Part shown: positions 29,214 to 38,125 of the stretch, one piece after another
Layout: each line of letters begins with the position of its first letter
Numbering within the stretch: position 1 is the first letter of the stretch
Source: Paracoccus tegillarcae
GTDB lineage: Bacteria > Pseudomonadota > Alphaproteobacteria > Rhodobacterales > Rhodobacteraceae
Assembly (NCBI RefSeq): GCF_002847305.1
Contig: NZ_CP025408.1
Span: forward strand, 2,315,001-2,379,000
Reading direction: 5' to 3'
DNA: 64,000 nt
The notes under the pieces: generated by a model
The model's database searches: none
The model's input: the letters and a program-made list of their open reading frames with translations, nothing else
Told to the model about the DNA's origin: nothing
Program-made: the position numbers and the translations under genes

Positions 29214-30197
29214 ATGAACACCCAGAATCGCCATTCACCAGCCGCATTGCCCATGAACCGCCCTGTTCCGCACCCTTATTCATTGCGATGCCTGCCCGCC
29301 GCAGCACTTGCTGCGTTGCTGCTGGTTGTTGCGCCGGGCCAGCTTGCGGCGCAAGATCGCAGCCCTGATACGGCCGACGCGCGCGTTGCCACCACCGAGC
29401 AGCCGCGAACCGATCCTTATGCCGACGCGCCCATCATCGAGGCGCCCGAGGCGTCGGGGATGAACAGCTTTGTCGATGGTCTGGGCGCAGCCGCGCCGAC
29501 AATCGCCTTGTCGAACATGCCCGGTGCGCCCGTGGTGGTCGAGCTGTTCACATCGCAGGGCTGCAATTCCTGTCCGCCGGCGGATGCGATGCTGGCGGAT
29601 CTGGCCCAGGATCCCGATGTGCTGCCGCTGTCCTTTCACGTCGATTACTGGGATTACCTTGGCTGGAAGGATGCCTTCGCCAGTCCCGAATTCACCCGCC
29701 GCCAGCAGGGTTATGCCCGCAGCGTTGGTGAGCGCGCGGTCTATACACCGCAGATCATCGTCGGCGGGCAGGATACCGCACCCTCGATCCAGCCCGTCGA
29801 ACTGATGGGCATGATCGACGCGCATCGCACCTCTCCTGCGCTGGTCAGCGTGACCGACCATATCGAGGGCGATCGTCAGGTGGTCGAACTGACACCGCTG
29901 TCGGATCTGGGCGGCAGCGTGGCGGTGATACTGGTTCGCTTTGCACCAAGCCGCACCGTCGAGGTAAAGGCCGGCGAGAATAGCGGCCGCTCGATCACCT
30001 ATCTCAATGTCGTGCTGGACATGGCCCGGCTGGCTGACTGGGATGGCCGCGCACCGTTGCGGCTGACCATCGGCGGCGATGCCGCCAGCGGACAGGATTT
30101 CCCGCCCGATACGCGGCATGCGATCCTGATCCAGCGCATGTCGGGCGCCAAGGGGCAGATGCCCGGCGCGATCCTGACCGCGCTGACGCTGGATTAA
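29214..30197 (+). CDS. DUF1223 family secreted thioredoxin-like protein
   Basis: 327 residues. A long N-terminus leads into a signal segment (CLPAAALAALLLVVAPGQLAAQ). A start at the second ATG (29253) gives a more normal signal peptide. The DUF1223 domain begins with VVVELFTSQGCNSCPPADAML, a thioredoxin-like strand with a CNSC redox pair, then SFHVDYWDYLGWKDAFASPE and YTPQIIVGGQ. The function is unknown, probably a periplasmic thiol protein. Its stop overlaps the stop of the facing gene (TTAA). Confidence 0.87.
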   Translation: MNTQNRHSPAALPMNRPVPHPYSLRCLPAAALAALLLVVAPGQLAAQDRSPDTADARVATTEQPRTDPYADAPIIEAPEASGMNSFVDGLGAAAPTIALSNMPGAPVVVELFTSQGCNSCPPADAMLADLAQDPDVLPLSFHVDYWDYLGWKDAFASPEFTRRQQGYARSVGERAVYTPQIIVGGQDTAPSIQPVELMGMIDAHRTSPALVSVTDHIEGDRQVVELTPLSDLGGSVAVILVRFAPSRTVEVKAGENSGRSITYLNVVLDMARLADWDGRAPLRLTIGGDAASGQDFPPDTRHAILIQRMSGAKGQMPGAILTALTLD

Positions 30198-30865
30198 ACC
30201 CGGGCCTTGCCACTGTCGTTGCGGATCGCTGCATCGCGCCATGCGATGATCCGTCCGGTGAATTCGCTGGACGATATCGGGATTGCCGCCTCTGGGATGG
30301 CCAGCAGCATGTTGGGATGCGCCACCAACACGTAACCTTCGATCAACGCCACCGGCAGCGCGCCGGTTTTCTCTACCGACCAGAAATAGGTGCCGCGCAT
30401 ATTCGGCCCTGACACGTCGAAGCCGTCGGGGCCGATGGCCACCTCATGGGTGAAACCCACGACAGTATCAAATGCTTCGCGTGCTGGATCGGGCGAAGCA
30501 TCCGTGCGTCGCTGATCCAGTTGCGACATCGCCGCCATGCCGGCCAGGACCATCAGGAAAACGGCTGCGGGCTGTGGAAACAGACCCGTGAGAATGAAAT
30601 CCGACATCGTATCAAAGCTGTGCAGCGTGGTCGCCGGCCACCATTGCCGATGAAACAGCCAGGACCACAGCGATATTGCGGCAACCGTGATGATCGCCGG
30701 CACCAGATAATACCGTGCATAGGCCCACCCGGTCGAGGGCTGCGCTGTCGGCGGGGTCTGCAACCCATCCTGCGCCCAGTACAGCCTCAGTGCTGCAAGA
30801 TAGGCCGAGAAATCCTTTTCTTCCCAGGCATAGCTGAGGCGGATCGGGGCTTCGGTTTCAGACAT
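30194..30865 (-). CDS. YcxB-like domain membrane protein
   Basis: 223 residues. The N-terminal soluble part reads LSYAWEEKDFSAYLAALRLYW. Two membrane segments sit at about 55-75 and 93-112. A C-terminal domain has FTHEVAIGPDGFDVSGPNMR and TYFWSVEKTGALPVALIEGY, the pattern of the YcxB-like C-terminal (PH-like) domain. ATG 30865 was chosen with GGGA upstream; 16 extra residues from 30913 are possible. Function unknown. Confidence 0.7.
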   Translation of the reverse strand: MSETEAPIRLSYAWEEKDFSAYLAALRLYWAQDGLQTPPTAQPSTGWAYARYYLVPAIITVAAISLWSWLFHRQWWPATTLHSFDTMSDFILTGLFPQPAAVFLMVLAGMAAMSQLDQRRTDASPDPAREAFDTVVGFTHEVAIGPDGFDVSGPNMRGTYFWSVEKTGALPVALIEGYVLVAHPNMLLAIPEAAIPISSSEFTGRIIAWRDAAIRNDSGKARV

Positions 30866-30995
30866 GTAAAATTCCCGACGATACTGGCCAAGATCGGCAT
30901 TTGATAACGGCACCGTCCCGCAAGGGCCAGCCAGGCGTCGTGGTAAAGGGCGTGTCTGACTTGCAGGTTGTGCAAATCTGTCGCATCAGTCGAGC

Positions 30996-31895
30996 ATGAC
31001 CGACTGGATCATCAGCATTTCCGGCACCGCCGAAGGGGCGCGCATCGCCTCTATCCTGGCGATCTCGGCGGCGTTTCTGCATGCGGTGTTCGGCGCCTTG
31101 CAAAAGGGACGCCATGACCCCTGGATCAGCCGCGCGGCGATTGATGCCAGCTATGGGCTGATGGCCTTGCCGGTGGTGCTGTTCGTCGTGCCCTGGCCCG
31201 AGCCGCATATGTGGCCGGTGCTGGGCGGCGCGATGATCATTCACATCGTCTACAAACTGGCGCAGGCATCGACCTATCAGCGCGGTGCCTATACGGTCGT
31301 TTATCCCGTGGTCCGCGGGACCGCGCCGCTGATCACCATCATCGCCGCCAGCCTGATCTTTCACGAGCGTTACAACCTGACGCAATGGTCGGGCGTCTTG
31401 CTGTTGGTCGCCGGTATTCTGGGGCTGGCGATCTATAACCTGCGCAAGCTGACTGTCGGGCGCGATACGCTGCTGCCGGCGCTTGGCTGGGCGCTGTTTA
31501 CCGGCGTGATGGTCGCGGCCTATACCACCTATGATGCCTGGGGCATCCGGCTGGCCGCTGATCCGTTCACCTTTCTGTTCTGGTTCTTTCTGCTCGATTC
31601 GCTGTTCATGCCGATGATTTCATGGCGCCGGATCGCTGCGCTGCCGGTGGCCGAACGCGCCTCGCTGGCGGCGCGAGGCTTTACCGGCGCGGTGGTGGCG
31701 TTTGCCAGCTTTGGCTCGATCATGCTGGCCACGCGCATCGACGAGGTCGGACGCGCCGCCGCCTTGCGTGAAACCTCGACTGTCTTTGCGGCCCTTGTGG
31801 GTTGGGTCATCCTGGGCGAAAAGGTGGGGCCGCGCCGGCTGGCCCTTATGGCCATGATCGCAGCCGGGGCGGTGATCGTGGAATATGCCGGATAA
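30996..31895 (+). CDS. DMT family transporter (EamA)
   Basis: 299 residues with about ten membrane segments in two EamA repeats (1-140 and 155-299). Typical features are AYTVVYPVVRGTAPLITII near 100 (the conserved Y-P-x-x-R-G loop), WSGVLLLVAGILGL, and in the second half RETSTVFAALVGWVILGEK. Members export or import small metabolites such as amino acids; the substrate cannot be read off. It is followed by yciB after 13 bases. Confidence 0.92.
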   Translation: MTDWIISISGTAEGARIASILAISAAFLHAVFGALQKGRHDPWISRAAIDASYGLMALPVVLFVVPWPEPHMWPVLGGAMIIHIVYKLAQASTYQRGAYTVVYPVVRGTAPLITIIAASLIFHERYNLTQWSGVLLLVAGILGLAIYNLRKLTVGRDTLLPALGWALFTGVMVAAYTTYDAWGIRLAADPFTFLFWFFLLDSLFMPMISWRRIAALPVAERASLAARGFTGAVVAFASFGSIMLATRIDEVGRAAALRETSTVFAALVGWVILGEKVGPRRLALMAMIAAGAVIVEYAG

Positions 31896-31908
31896 GAGGC
31901 GGGACGAA

Positions 31909-32505
31909 ATGAGCAAGACGTCATCAGGCAAGCTGAAAGCCCTGTTGGAATACGGGCCTTTGTTGGTCTTTTTCGTGGTATTCCTGCTGCTGCGCGACCG
32001 CACGGTTTCGATCATGGGGCAGGATTACTCGGGCTTTATCGTTGCCACGCTGGTATTTATCCCGGTGCTGGTGCTGTCGACGCTGGGGCTGTGGCGGCTG
32101 ACGGGCAGGCTGTCGCCGATGCAGATCGCCACGCTGGTTCTGGTTATCGTGTTTGGCGGGTTGTCGGTCTGGCTGAACGATCCGCGCTTTTTCAAGATCA
32201 AGCCGACGATCATCTATGTGCTGTTTGCGGGCCTTCTGGGCTTTGCCTATCTGGCTGACAAACACTGGCTCGAGGCTGTGCTGTCCGAGGCGCTGCCCAT
32301 GCGCGCCGAGGGCTGGCGCAAACTGACGCTGCGCATGGCGCTGATGTTTCTGGGGCTGGCGATTGCCAATGAGATCGTCTGGCGGACCATGTCCGAGACC
32401 AACTGGGTCTATTTCAAAACCTTCGGTCTGCCGCTGCTTTTGTTCGTGTTCCTGATGGGCAATGCAGGCCTGTTCAAGGCCTATGGAATAGAGCGCGACG
32501 AATAG
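31909..32505 (+). CDS. yciB: YciB/IspZ inner membrane protein (septation protein A)
   Basis: 198 residues with five to six membrane helices: LLEYGPLLVFFVVFLLLRD at the start, FFKIKPTIIYVLFAGLLGFA near 100, WRKLTLRMALMFLGLAIANE near 140, and FKTFGLPLLLFVFLMGN at the end. YciB affects envelope integrity and septation. ATG 31909 follows GAGGCGGGA; the in-frame start at 31885 overlaps the DMT gene. Confidence 0.95.
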   Translation: MSKTSSGKLKALLEYGPLLVFFVVFLLLRDRTVSIMGQDYSGFIVATLVFIPVLVLSTLGLWRLTGRLSPMQIATLVLVIVFGGLSVWLNDPRFFKIKPTIIYVLFAGLLGFAYLADKHWLEAVLSEALPMRAEGWRKLTLRMALMFLGLAIANEIVWRTMSETNWVYFKTFGLPLLLFVFLMGNAGLFKAYGIERDE

Positions 32506-32516
32506 GTCGCGGCGGG

Positions 32517-33413
32517 TCAGGCGCGCAGGCCGCCGATGCTGTCAGGCGGTGCCAGCAGTCGTGACCAGCGCGGCTCGACCTGAGCGGGCAGTTCCCGGCG
32601 CAGCAGGTTCAGGGGCAGCGCCCAGGGCTGGCGCAGCGCCGTGCGGTAGAAGTCAAAGACCCCGCCACGCAGATAAGGCGTCCAATGCGACAGGCGCCGC
32701 GCGCGGCCATCCATCGGAAAACCAAGCGCATCCAGCATGACCAGCGTCGCGCGGTCGTCGATCTGAATGTCGATCCAGTTTGGCCGTGGCCGTTCCAGCC
32801 CAAAGCCAACGGCCTGCTTGCGGGCGGCTGACACCAGCACCTCTAGCCCGAAATCGAACAGGTCATTTTCGCGCGACGTGATGTTCAGCACCTCGGCGCG
32901 TTCGCCGGCGGCTGTGTCAAGCGCCTGGGCGGCGGCGCAGCGGAACTCGGCCGCGGCCAGCAGGACCATGCGTCCGATGGTGCCCCTGGGTGCATGATGC
33001 AGCGCCGATAGCAACACCCGCGCGCCAAGCGAATGCCCGATCAATGCGATGGGGCGGCCCGCCGCTTGCGACAGCGCCTCGACCAGCCGGGCCAGTGACC
33101 GACCGGTCTGGCCAGCCCGATGATAAACGCTGCGCAGCGATCCCCGTGCCTCCCAGCCAAAGCCGATGGCCAGCCCTTCGCTGTGATCTTCGCCGTCAAA
33201 GCCAAGCGCGCGCGGCCATGACGGGATCGGTGCAGCGACGCAACGGGGGTCGAGCGCAAGGATATGACGATGAGGATCGTGGCGCGTCTGGCTGGGCGAA
33301 AAGCGATAACCATGCACCATGATGATGATTGGCGCGTGATCGGCCAGTGCCGCTGCCTGCTGCAGCGCGTCGGGCATACCCGACAGATCCGAATTGAGAT
33401 GCATTACAGTCAT
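32517..33413 (-). CDS. Alpha/beta hydrolase
   Basis: 298 residues. IIIMVHGYRFSPS near 30 holds the oxyanion H-G; the nucleophile elbow is LIGHSLGARVLLSALHHAP near 123. An acid residue probably lies in ITSRENDLFDFG near 181, and the His could be in SHWTPYLRGG near 243. No signal peptide, so cytoplasmic. It fits a DUF900-like or esterase-type hydrolase; the substrate is unknown. It faces yciB, 11 bases between stops. Confidence 0.8.
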   Translation of the reverse strand: MTVMHLNSDLSGMPDALQQAAALADHAPIIIMVHGYRFSPSQTRHDPHRHILALDPRCVAAPIPSWPRALGFDGEDHSEGLAIGFGWEARGSLRSVYHRAGQTGRSLARLVEALSQAAGRPIALIGHSLGARVLLSALHHAPRGTIGRMVLLAAAEFRCAAAQALDTAAGERAEVLNITSRENDLFDFGLEVLVSAARKQAVGFGLERPRPNWIDIQIDDRATLVMLDALGFPMDGRARRLSHWTPYLRGGVFDFYRTALRQPWALPLNLLRRELPAQVEPRWSRLLAPPDSIGGLRA

Positions 33414-33673
33414 TTGACCGCCACCTGTTCTTCGTTTGATGCGGCTATGCCCCGATCATGCAACAGCAGCGTGAAGGAGCCGTTAAGCCAGCGTGAAATC
33501 TGTTGCGTTAACGGGCCGAAAGCGCGCAAATTCCAATAAATTCAGGCCTCGGCGGGTTATTGCGCAGTGGTTTGGGCCTGCGGACATGGCGCGCCAGAGG
33601 GCTTGGATGTCGTATTAAGACTGGAACCGACCCCAGGGCTGGGCGATCCTTGGCAGCGGAGAAGGAGACAGGG

Positions 33674-35350
33674 ATGGCGTTCAAATCGGATATCGAAATC
33701 GCGCGCGAGGCGCGAAAGCTGCCAATAGTCGAGATAGGCGCAAAGCTGGGCATCGGGTCAGAGGATCTGCTGCCCTATGGGCACGACAAGGCCAAGGTCA
33801 GCCAGCGTTTCATCGATTCAGTCCGCGATCGCCCGACGGGCAAGCTGATCCTGGTGACGGCGATCAATCCGACGCCAGCGGGCGAAGGCAAGACCACGAC
33901 CACCGTCGGTCTGGGCGACGGGCTGAACGCCATCGGCAAGCGCGCGGCGATCTGTATCCGCGAGGCCAGTCTGGGCCCGAATTTCGGCATGAAGGGCGGC
34001 GCAGCCGGAGGCGGCTATGCGCAGATCGTGCCGATGGAGGACATGAACCTGCACTTCACCGGCGATTTCCACGCCATTACCAGCGCCCATTCGCTGTTGG
34101 CCGCGATGATCGACAATCACATCTATTGGGGCAACGGGCTGGATATCGACATCCGCCGCGTCGTCTGGCGTCGGGTGGTCGACATGAACGACCGCGCGCT
34201 GCGGCAGGTGACGGCCTCGCTTGGCGGTGTGGCCAACGGGTTCCCGCGCGAAACGGGCTTTGACATCACCGTCGCCTCGGAAGTGATGGCGATCCTGTGC
34301 CTTGCGACCGATCTGACCGATCTGGAGCGCCGGTTGGGCAATATGATCGTCGCCTACAGGCGTGATCAGAGCCCGGTCTTTTGCCGCGATCTTCAGGCCC
34401 AGGGCGCGATGACGGTGCTGCTGAAGGACGCGATGCAGCCCAATCTGGTGCAGACGCTGGAAAACAACCCGGCCTTTGTGCATGGCGGTCCCTTTGCCAA
34501 TATCGCCCATGGCTGCAACAGCGTCATCGCCACGACCACGGCACTGAAAACCGCCGATTATGTCGTCACCGAGGCCGGCTTCGGGGCCGATCTCGGGGCC
34601 GAGAAATTCATGAACATCAAATGCCGCAAGGCCGGGCTGAAACCTGATTGCGTGGTTCTGGTCGCGACCATCAGGGCGATGAAGATGAATGGCGGCATCG
34701 CCAAGGACGCGCTGGCCGAGGAAAATGTCGCCGCCGTCAAGAAGGGCTGCTCCAATCTGGGTCGCCATATCGACAATCTGCACGGCTTTGGTGTGCCGGT
34801 GGTGGTCGCCATCAATCATTTCAGCGGCGATGGCGAGGCCGAGGTTGCGGCCGTGCAGGACTATGTCACGGGCCGTGGCGCCGACGCGATTGTCAGCCGG
34901 CACTGGGCCGATGGCAGCGAGGGCGCGATTGATCTGGCGCGACGCGTGGCCGAGATTGCAGATAGCGGCGCCTCGCAATTCGCGCAGCTTTATCCCGATG
35001 AAATGTCGCTGATGGACAAGATCCGGACGGTCGCCACCCGGATTTATCATGCCGATGACGTGTTGGCGGACAAGCGTATCCGTGACCAGTTGCGGCAATG
35101 GCAGGATCAGGGTTACGGCCATCTGCCGGTTTGCATGGCCAAGACGCAGTACAGCTTTTCCACCGATCCCAACCTGCGCGGCGCCCCCACCGGGCATTCC
35201 GTGCCGATCCGCGAGGTCCGGCTGTCGGCAGGGGCGGGTTTTGTGGTGGTGATCTGCGGTGAAATCATGACCATGCCCGGCCTGCCGCGCCATCCCTCAG
35301 CGGAAAAGATCCGGTTGAACGAGGCGGGCGAAGTCGAAGGTCTGTTCTAA
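33674..35350 (+). CDS. fhs: Formate--tetrahydrofolate ligase
   Basis: 558 residues (family about 555-560). The opening reads [17 protein letters not shown], and the ATP site [18 protein letters not shown] is near residue 65. [20 protein letters not shown] near 97, [19 protein letters not shown] near 300, and [20 protein letters not shown] near 515 follow. It makes 10-formyl-THF from formate and ATP. AAGGAGACAGGG directly precedes ATG 33674. It is monocistronic, about 260 bases after a divergently read hydrolase. Confidence 0.97.
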   Translation: MAFKSDIEIAREARKLPIVEIGAKLGIGSEDLLPYGHDKAKVSQRFIDSVRDRPTGKLILVTAINPTPAGEGKTTTTVGLGDGLNAIGKRAAICIREASLGPNFGMKGGAAGGGYAQIVPMEDMNLHFTGDFHAITSAHSLLAAMIDNHIYWGNGLDIDIRRVVWRRVVDMNDRALRQVTASLGGVANGFPRETGFDITVASEVMAILCLATDLTDLERRLGNMIVAYRRDQSPVFCRDLQAQGAMTVLLKDAMQPNLVQTLENNPAFVHGGPFANIAHGCNSVIATTTALKTADYVVTEAGFGADLGAEKFMNIKCRKAGLKPDCVVLVATIRAMKMNGGIAKDALAEENVAAVKKGCSNLGRHIDNLHGFGVPVVVAINHFSGDGEAEVAAVQDYVTGRGADAIVSRHWADGSEGAIDLARRVAEIADSGASQFAQLYPDEMSLMDKIRTVATRIYHADDVLADKRIRDQLRQWQDQGYGHLPVCMAKTQYSFSTDPNLRGAPTGHSVPIREVRLSAGAGFVVVICGEIMTMPGLPRHPSAEKIRLNEAGEVEGLF

Positions 35351-35398
35351 GGGCGGCGGGACGACGCTTGCCTTCGGCATCGCCCCGCCCGCCGTCCC
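35351..35398 (+). terminator. Possible hairpin terminator after fhs
   Basis: GGGCGGCGGG right after the fhs stop can pair with CCCGCCGTCCC at 35388-35398 with a bulge, and the intervening bases add further pairing. There is no long U-run, so termination would be weak. Confidence 0.35.
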
Positions 35399-35421
35399 TT
35401 GATGGTCTGCGTCCGGGCCGA

Positions 35422-36258
35422 TCAGGCGGGCTGTCTGAGGCCCAGGATATCGCGCGCCTGCTGCCATGTTGCGACGGGCCGGTCGTATTTCGCGCAGAGA
35501 TCGACGGCACGTTGCACCAGCGCCGCGTTCGAGGGCGCAAGCCGGTCCTTGTCCAGTCGCACGTTATCCTCGAGCCCGGTTCGTGCGTGGCCGCCTGAAG
35601 AAATGGCCCATTCGTTCACGACAATCTGGTTTGGACCGATCCCTGCCGCGCACCACGGCGTGTCGTCGCCGAACAGACGCTTGACCGTGTGGATGTAGTA
35701 GTCGAACACATCGCGATCGACCGGCATCGCGTTCTTCACGCCCATCACGAACTGCACATAGGGCGTTGCGGTGATGCGCCCGTCCTTATGCATCGCGGCG
35801 GCCTGAAAGATATGGCTGAGATCAAAGGCCTCGATCTCTGGTTTGACACCGTGGGTCACCATTTCCGACGCCAGCCAGTCGACCAGATCGGGCGGGTTTT
35901 CATAGACCCGCGTGGGGAAGTTGTTCGAGCCAACCGACAGGCTGGCCATGTCCGGCGACAGCGGCAGCATCTTGCCCCGTGCGTCGCCCGCGCCCGACCG
36001 TCCGCCGGTCGAAAGCTGCACGATCATGCCGGGGCAGTGTTTTTCGATGCCCTCTTTCAGCACCCCAAAACGGTCGGGATCGCTGGTCGGCTTTCCGTCA
36101 TCGTCGCGGACATGGCAATGCGCGATGGTCGCGCCCGCCTCGAACGCCTGTTGGGTCGATTCGACCTGTTCCGCGATGGTGATCGGGACCGCGGGGTTGT
36201 TGTCCTTGGTGGGCAGGCTGCCGGTGATGGCCACGCAGATGATACAGGGGTTTGTCAT
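35422..36258 (-). CDS. Beta-keto acid cleavage enzyme (BKACE; 3-keto-5-aminohexanoate cleavage family, DUF849)
   Basis: 278 residues, a zinc TIM barrel. The metal ligands appear as the H-x-H of IAHCHVRDDDGKPT near residue 46 and the Glu of IVVNEWAISSGGHARTGLED near 223. The phosphate/CoA region is VQLSTGGRSG near 79. BKACE enzymes condense acetyl-CoA with a beta-keto acid and cleave it to acetoacetate and a new acyl-CoA. It lies last in the pcaCHG operon, which points to beta-ketoadipate as substrate, giving succinyl-CoA and acetoacetate. GAGGG precedes ATG 36258; a start 13 codons upstream would overlap pcaG. Confidence 0.88.
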   Translation of the reverse strand: MTNPCIICVAITGSLPTKDNNPAVPITIAEQVESTQQAFEAGATIAHCHVRDDDGKPTSDPDRFGVLKEGIEKHCPGMIVQLSTGGRSGAGDARGKMLPLSPDMASLSVGSNNFPTRVYENPPDLVDWLASEMVTHGVKPEIEAFDLSHIFQAAAMHKDGRITATPYVQFVMGVKNAMPVDRDVFDYYIHTVKRLFGDDTPWCAAGIGPNQIVVNEWAISSGGHARTGLEDNVRLDKDRLAPSNAALVQRAVDLCAKYDRPVATWQQARDILGLRQPA

Positions 36259-36268
36259 GTCAGGGCCC

Positions 36269-36889
36269 TCAAAGGTCGAAGAAGACGGTTTCGTCATCGC
36301 CCTGCAGGCGGATGTCGAAGCGATAGACGGGGGTGCCGTCGCGGGTCGTGCGTTTCGCGATCAGGGTGGCGCGGCGCTGTTCCCATTCGATCAGATTGAT
36401 CACCGGGTCCTTGGCGTTGGCTGCCTCTTCATCGTCGAAATACATCCGGGTGTTCAGCCCGATATTGATCCCGCGCGAAACGATCCACAGGTTCAGATGC
36501 GGTGCCATCATCCGTCCACCGCGCCCCATGACCGCGCCCGGTTTGACCGTATCAAAACCCCAGTCGCCGGTTTCGAAATCGGTGATGACGCGGCCCCAAC
36601 CGCGGAAACCGTCCTCGACCTCGCCGCCGCCCTCGGGATGGGCGTAGTGCCCGTCCGCATTTGCCTGCCAGACCTCGATCAACACGTCCTTGACCGGGCT
36701 GCCCATGCCGTCGATCACCAGCCCTTCGACCCGGATGCGTTCACCCTTGGCGTTCGGTCCGGCGATGTCCCAGCCCAGTTCCTGATCATAGATGTCAAAG
36801 CCCGCAGCCCCCGGCGCCAGGCCGATGTGAACGTAGGGGCCCGCGGTTTGCGAGGCGCTTTCGCGCAGGTAATCCAGTTTCTGTGCCAT
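36269..36889 (-). CDS. pcaG: Protocatechuate 3,4-dioxygenase alpha subunit
   Basis: 206 residues with the intradiol dioxygenase alpha-chain features: SASQTAGPYVHIGLAPGAAG near 11, VIDGMGSPVKDVLIEVWQAN near 57, DGHYAHPEGG, then GAVMGRGGRMMAPHLNLWI near 125 and RMYFDDEEAN near 150. The alpha chain lacks the iron ligands but shapes the active site with PcaH. Its start is one base after the pcaH stop. Confidence 0.96.
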   Translation of the reverse strand: MAQKLDYLRESASQTAGPYVHIGLAPGAAGFDIYDQELGWDIAGPNAKGERIRVEGLVIDGMGSPVKDVLIEVWQANADGHYAHPEGGGEVEDGFRGWGRVITDFETGDWGFDTVKPGAVMGRGGRMMAPHLNLWIVSRGINIGLNTRMYFDDEEAANAKDPVINLIEWEQRRATLIAKRTTRDGTPVYRFDIRLQGDDETVFFDL

Positions 36890-36890
36890 A

Positions 36891-37613
36891 TCAGTTCCCC
36901 TCTGGCCGGTTCTCGAAATAGGTCGAGCGGCGGCCCCTCAGAACGATGTCGAATTTATAGGCGATCGTATCCAGCGGGATCGTTGCGTTCAGATCCAGCT
37001 TGGCGGTCAGTTGCTCGATCGCGTCGGCGTCGGGGATCGTCGCCACGATCGGACAGATCGGGATCAGCGGATCGCCCTCGAAATAAAGCTGCGTGATCAG
37101 GCGTTGGCAGAATGCGTGACCGAAGACCGAGACATGAATATGCGCCGGGCGCCAGTTATTGACCCAGTTGCGCCACGGATAGGCGCCGGGCTTGATGGTG
37201 CGAAAGCTGTAGCGCCCCTGATCGTCGCTGATCGTGCGTCCGCAGCCACCGAAATTCGGGTCCAGAGCGCCCAGATAGGTGTCTTTTCTGTGGCGATAGC
37301 GCCCGCTGGCATTGGCCTGCCAGATCTCGACCAGCGTATTCGGCACCGGTCGCGCGTTTTCGTCCAGCACGCGGCCATGGACAATGATCCGCTCGCCCAC
37401 CGGATCGCCTTCCTTGGCGTAGTTGCGGATCAGGTCGTTGTCCAACTCGCCCAGATCAGTGTGACCAAAGGTCGGGCCGGTGATTTCGCTGGCCGATTGC
37501 TGCAGCGAGATCATCGAATAGCGCGGGCTGCGCGCCACGCTGGTCTTGTAATCCGGTGTCAGCGCTGCGGGGTGCAGGCGGCGATCGCGTTGATAATATT
37601 CGGCTCGGCTCAT
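36891..37613 (-). CDS. pcaH: Protocatechuate 3,4-dioxygenase beta subunit
   Basis: 240 residues, the catalytic Fe(III) subunit that opens protocatechuate to 3-carboxy-cis,cis-muconate. [20 protein letters not shown] near 92 includes the first Tyr region. [20 protein letters not shown] near 143 and the following [11 protein letters not shown] give the second Tyr and the two His ligands. ATG 37613 gives the normal length and overlaps the pcaC stop (ATGA); the longer frame from 37859 lies over pcaC. Confidence 0.97.
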   Translation of the reverse strand: MSRAEYYQRDRRLHPAALTPDYKTSVARSPRYSMISLQQSASEITGPTFGHTDLGELDNDLIRNYAKEGDPVGERIIVHGRVLDENARPVPNTLVEIWQANASGRYRHRKDTYLGALDPNFGGCGRTISDDQGRYSFRTIKPGAYPWRNWVNNWRPAHIHVSVFGHAFCQRLITQLYFEGDPLIPICPIVATIPDADAIEQLTAKLDLNATIPLDTIAYKFDIVLRGRRSTYFENRPEGN

Positions 37614-37999
37614 TGACTGGCCTCCTCGGCATCCATTTCGGCAAAAGTCTGTTTGGCCAGTTTCAGCGCATGATTGGCGCGCGGAACACCGGCATAGATG
37701 GCAACGTGCTGGAACGCCTCGGCGATATCGTTGCGGCTGGCCCCGGTGCGGGCGGTGGCACGGATATGCATCGGGATTTCCTCGAAATTCCCGGTCGCGG
37801 CCAGCAGCGCCAGCGTCAGCATCGAGCGTTCGCGCAGGGTGATGGCGTCGCCGGCCCAAACCGTGCCCCAGGCGCTTTCGGTGATCATCGTCTGGAACGG
37901 GTCGTCAAAGGCGGTCTTGGCAGCCTCGGCGCGGTCGACATGCGCGTCGCCCAGCACGCGGCGGCGGACGGCCATGCCGTCGGCATAACGGTCAGTCAT
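37610..37999 (-). CDS. pcaC: 4-carboxymuconolactone decarboxylase
   Basis: 129 residues of the AhpD-like helical fold, with [15 protein letters not shown] at the start, [20 protein letters not shown] near 48 and [20 protein letters not shown] near 80. It makes 3-oxoadipate enol-lactone. It is the first gene of the pcaC-pcaH-pcaG-BKACE operon. pcaB and pcaD, needed before and after this step, are not in the window. Confidence 0.94.
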   Translation of the reverse strand: MTDRYADGMAVRRRVLGDAHVDRAEAAKTAFDDPFQTMITESAWGTVWAGDAITLRERSMLTLALLAATGNFEEIPMHIRATARTGASRNDIAEAFQHVAIYAGVPRANHALKLAKQTFAEMDAEEASQ

Positions 38000-38086
38000 G
38001 GGCTTGCTCGGGCAGGTGATGGCGCGAATTCAGATGCATGGCTGTTCCTCCTGTCCATAACATAAACGAAATACATATTGCGAGAT

Positions 38087-38125
38087 AATGCAAAGTGGCG
38101 CATTTTCCATAATTAGATGATTATG
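38087..38125. promoter_or_regulatory. Candidate PcaQ operators in the pcaC-pcaQ divergent region
   Basis: Two inverted repeats lie in the 117-base divergent region: AATGC-N8-GCATT at 38087-38104, and CATAAT-N6-ATTATG at 38108-38125. The second covers the pcaQ start codon, which fits LysR-type autoregulation. They do not match the PcaQ box I remember from Sinorhizobium (ATAACC-N4-GGTTAA), so assignment to PcaQ rests on location. Confidence 0.45.

Noticed and set aside
33818..35293. A long open frame opposite fhs
   Set aside because: It is the codon-position shadow of a strongly conserved enzyme gene.
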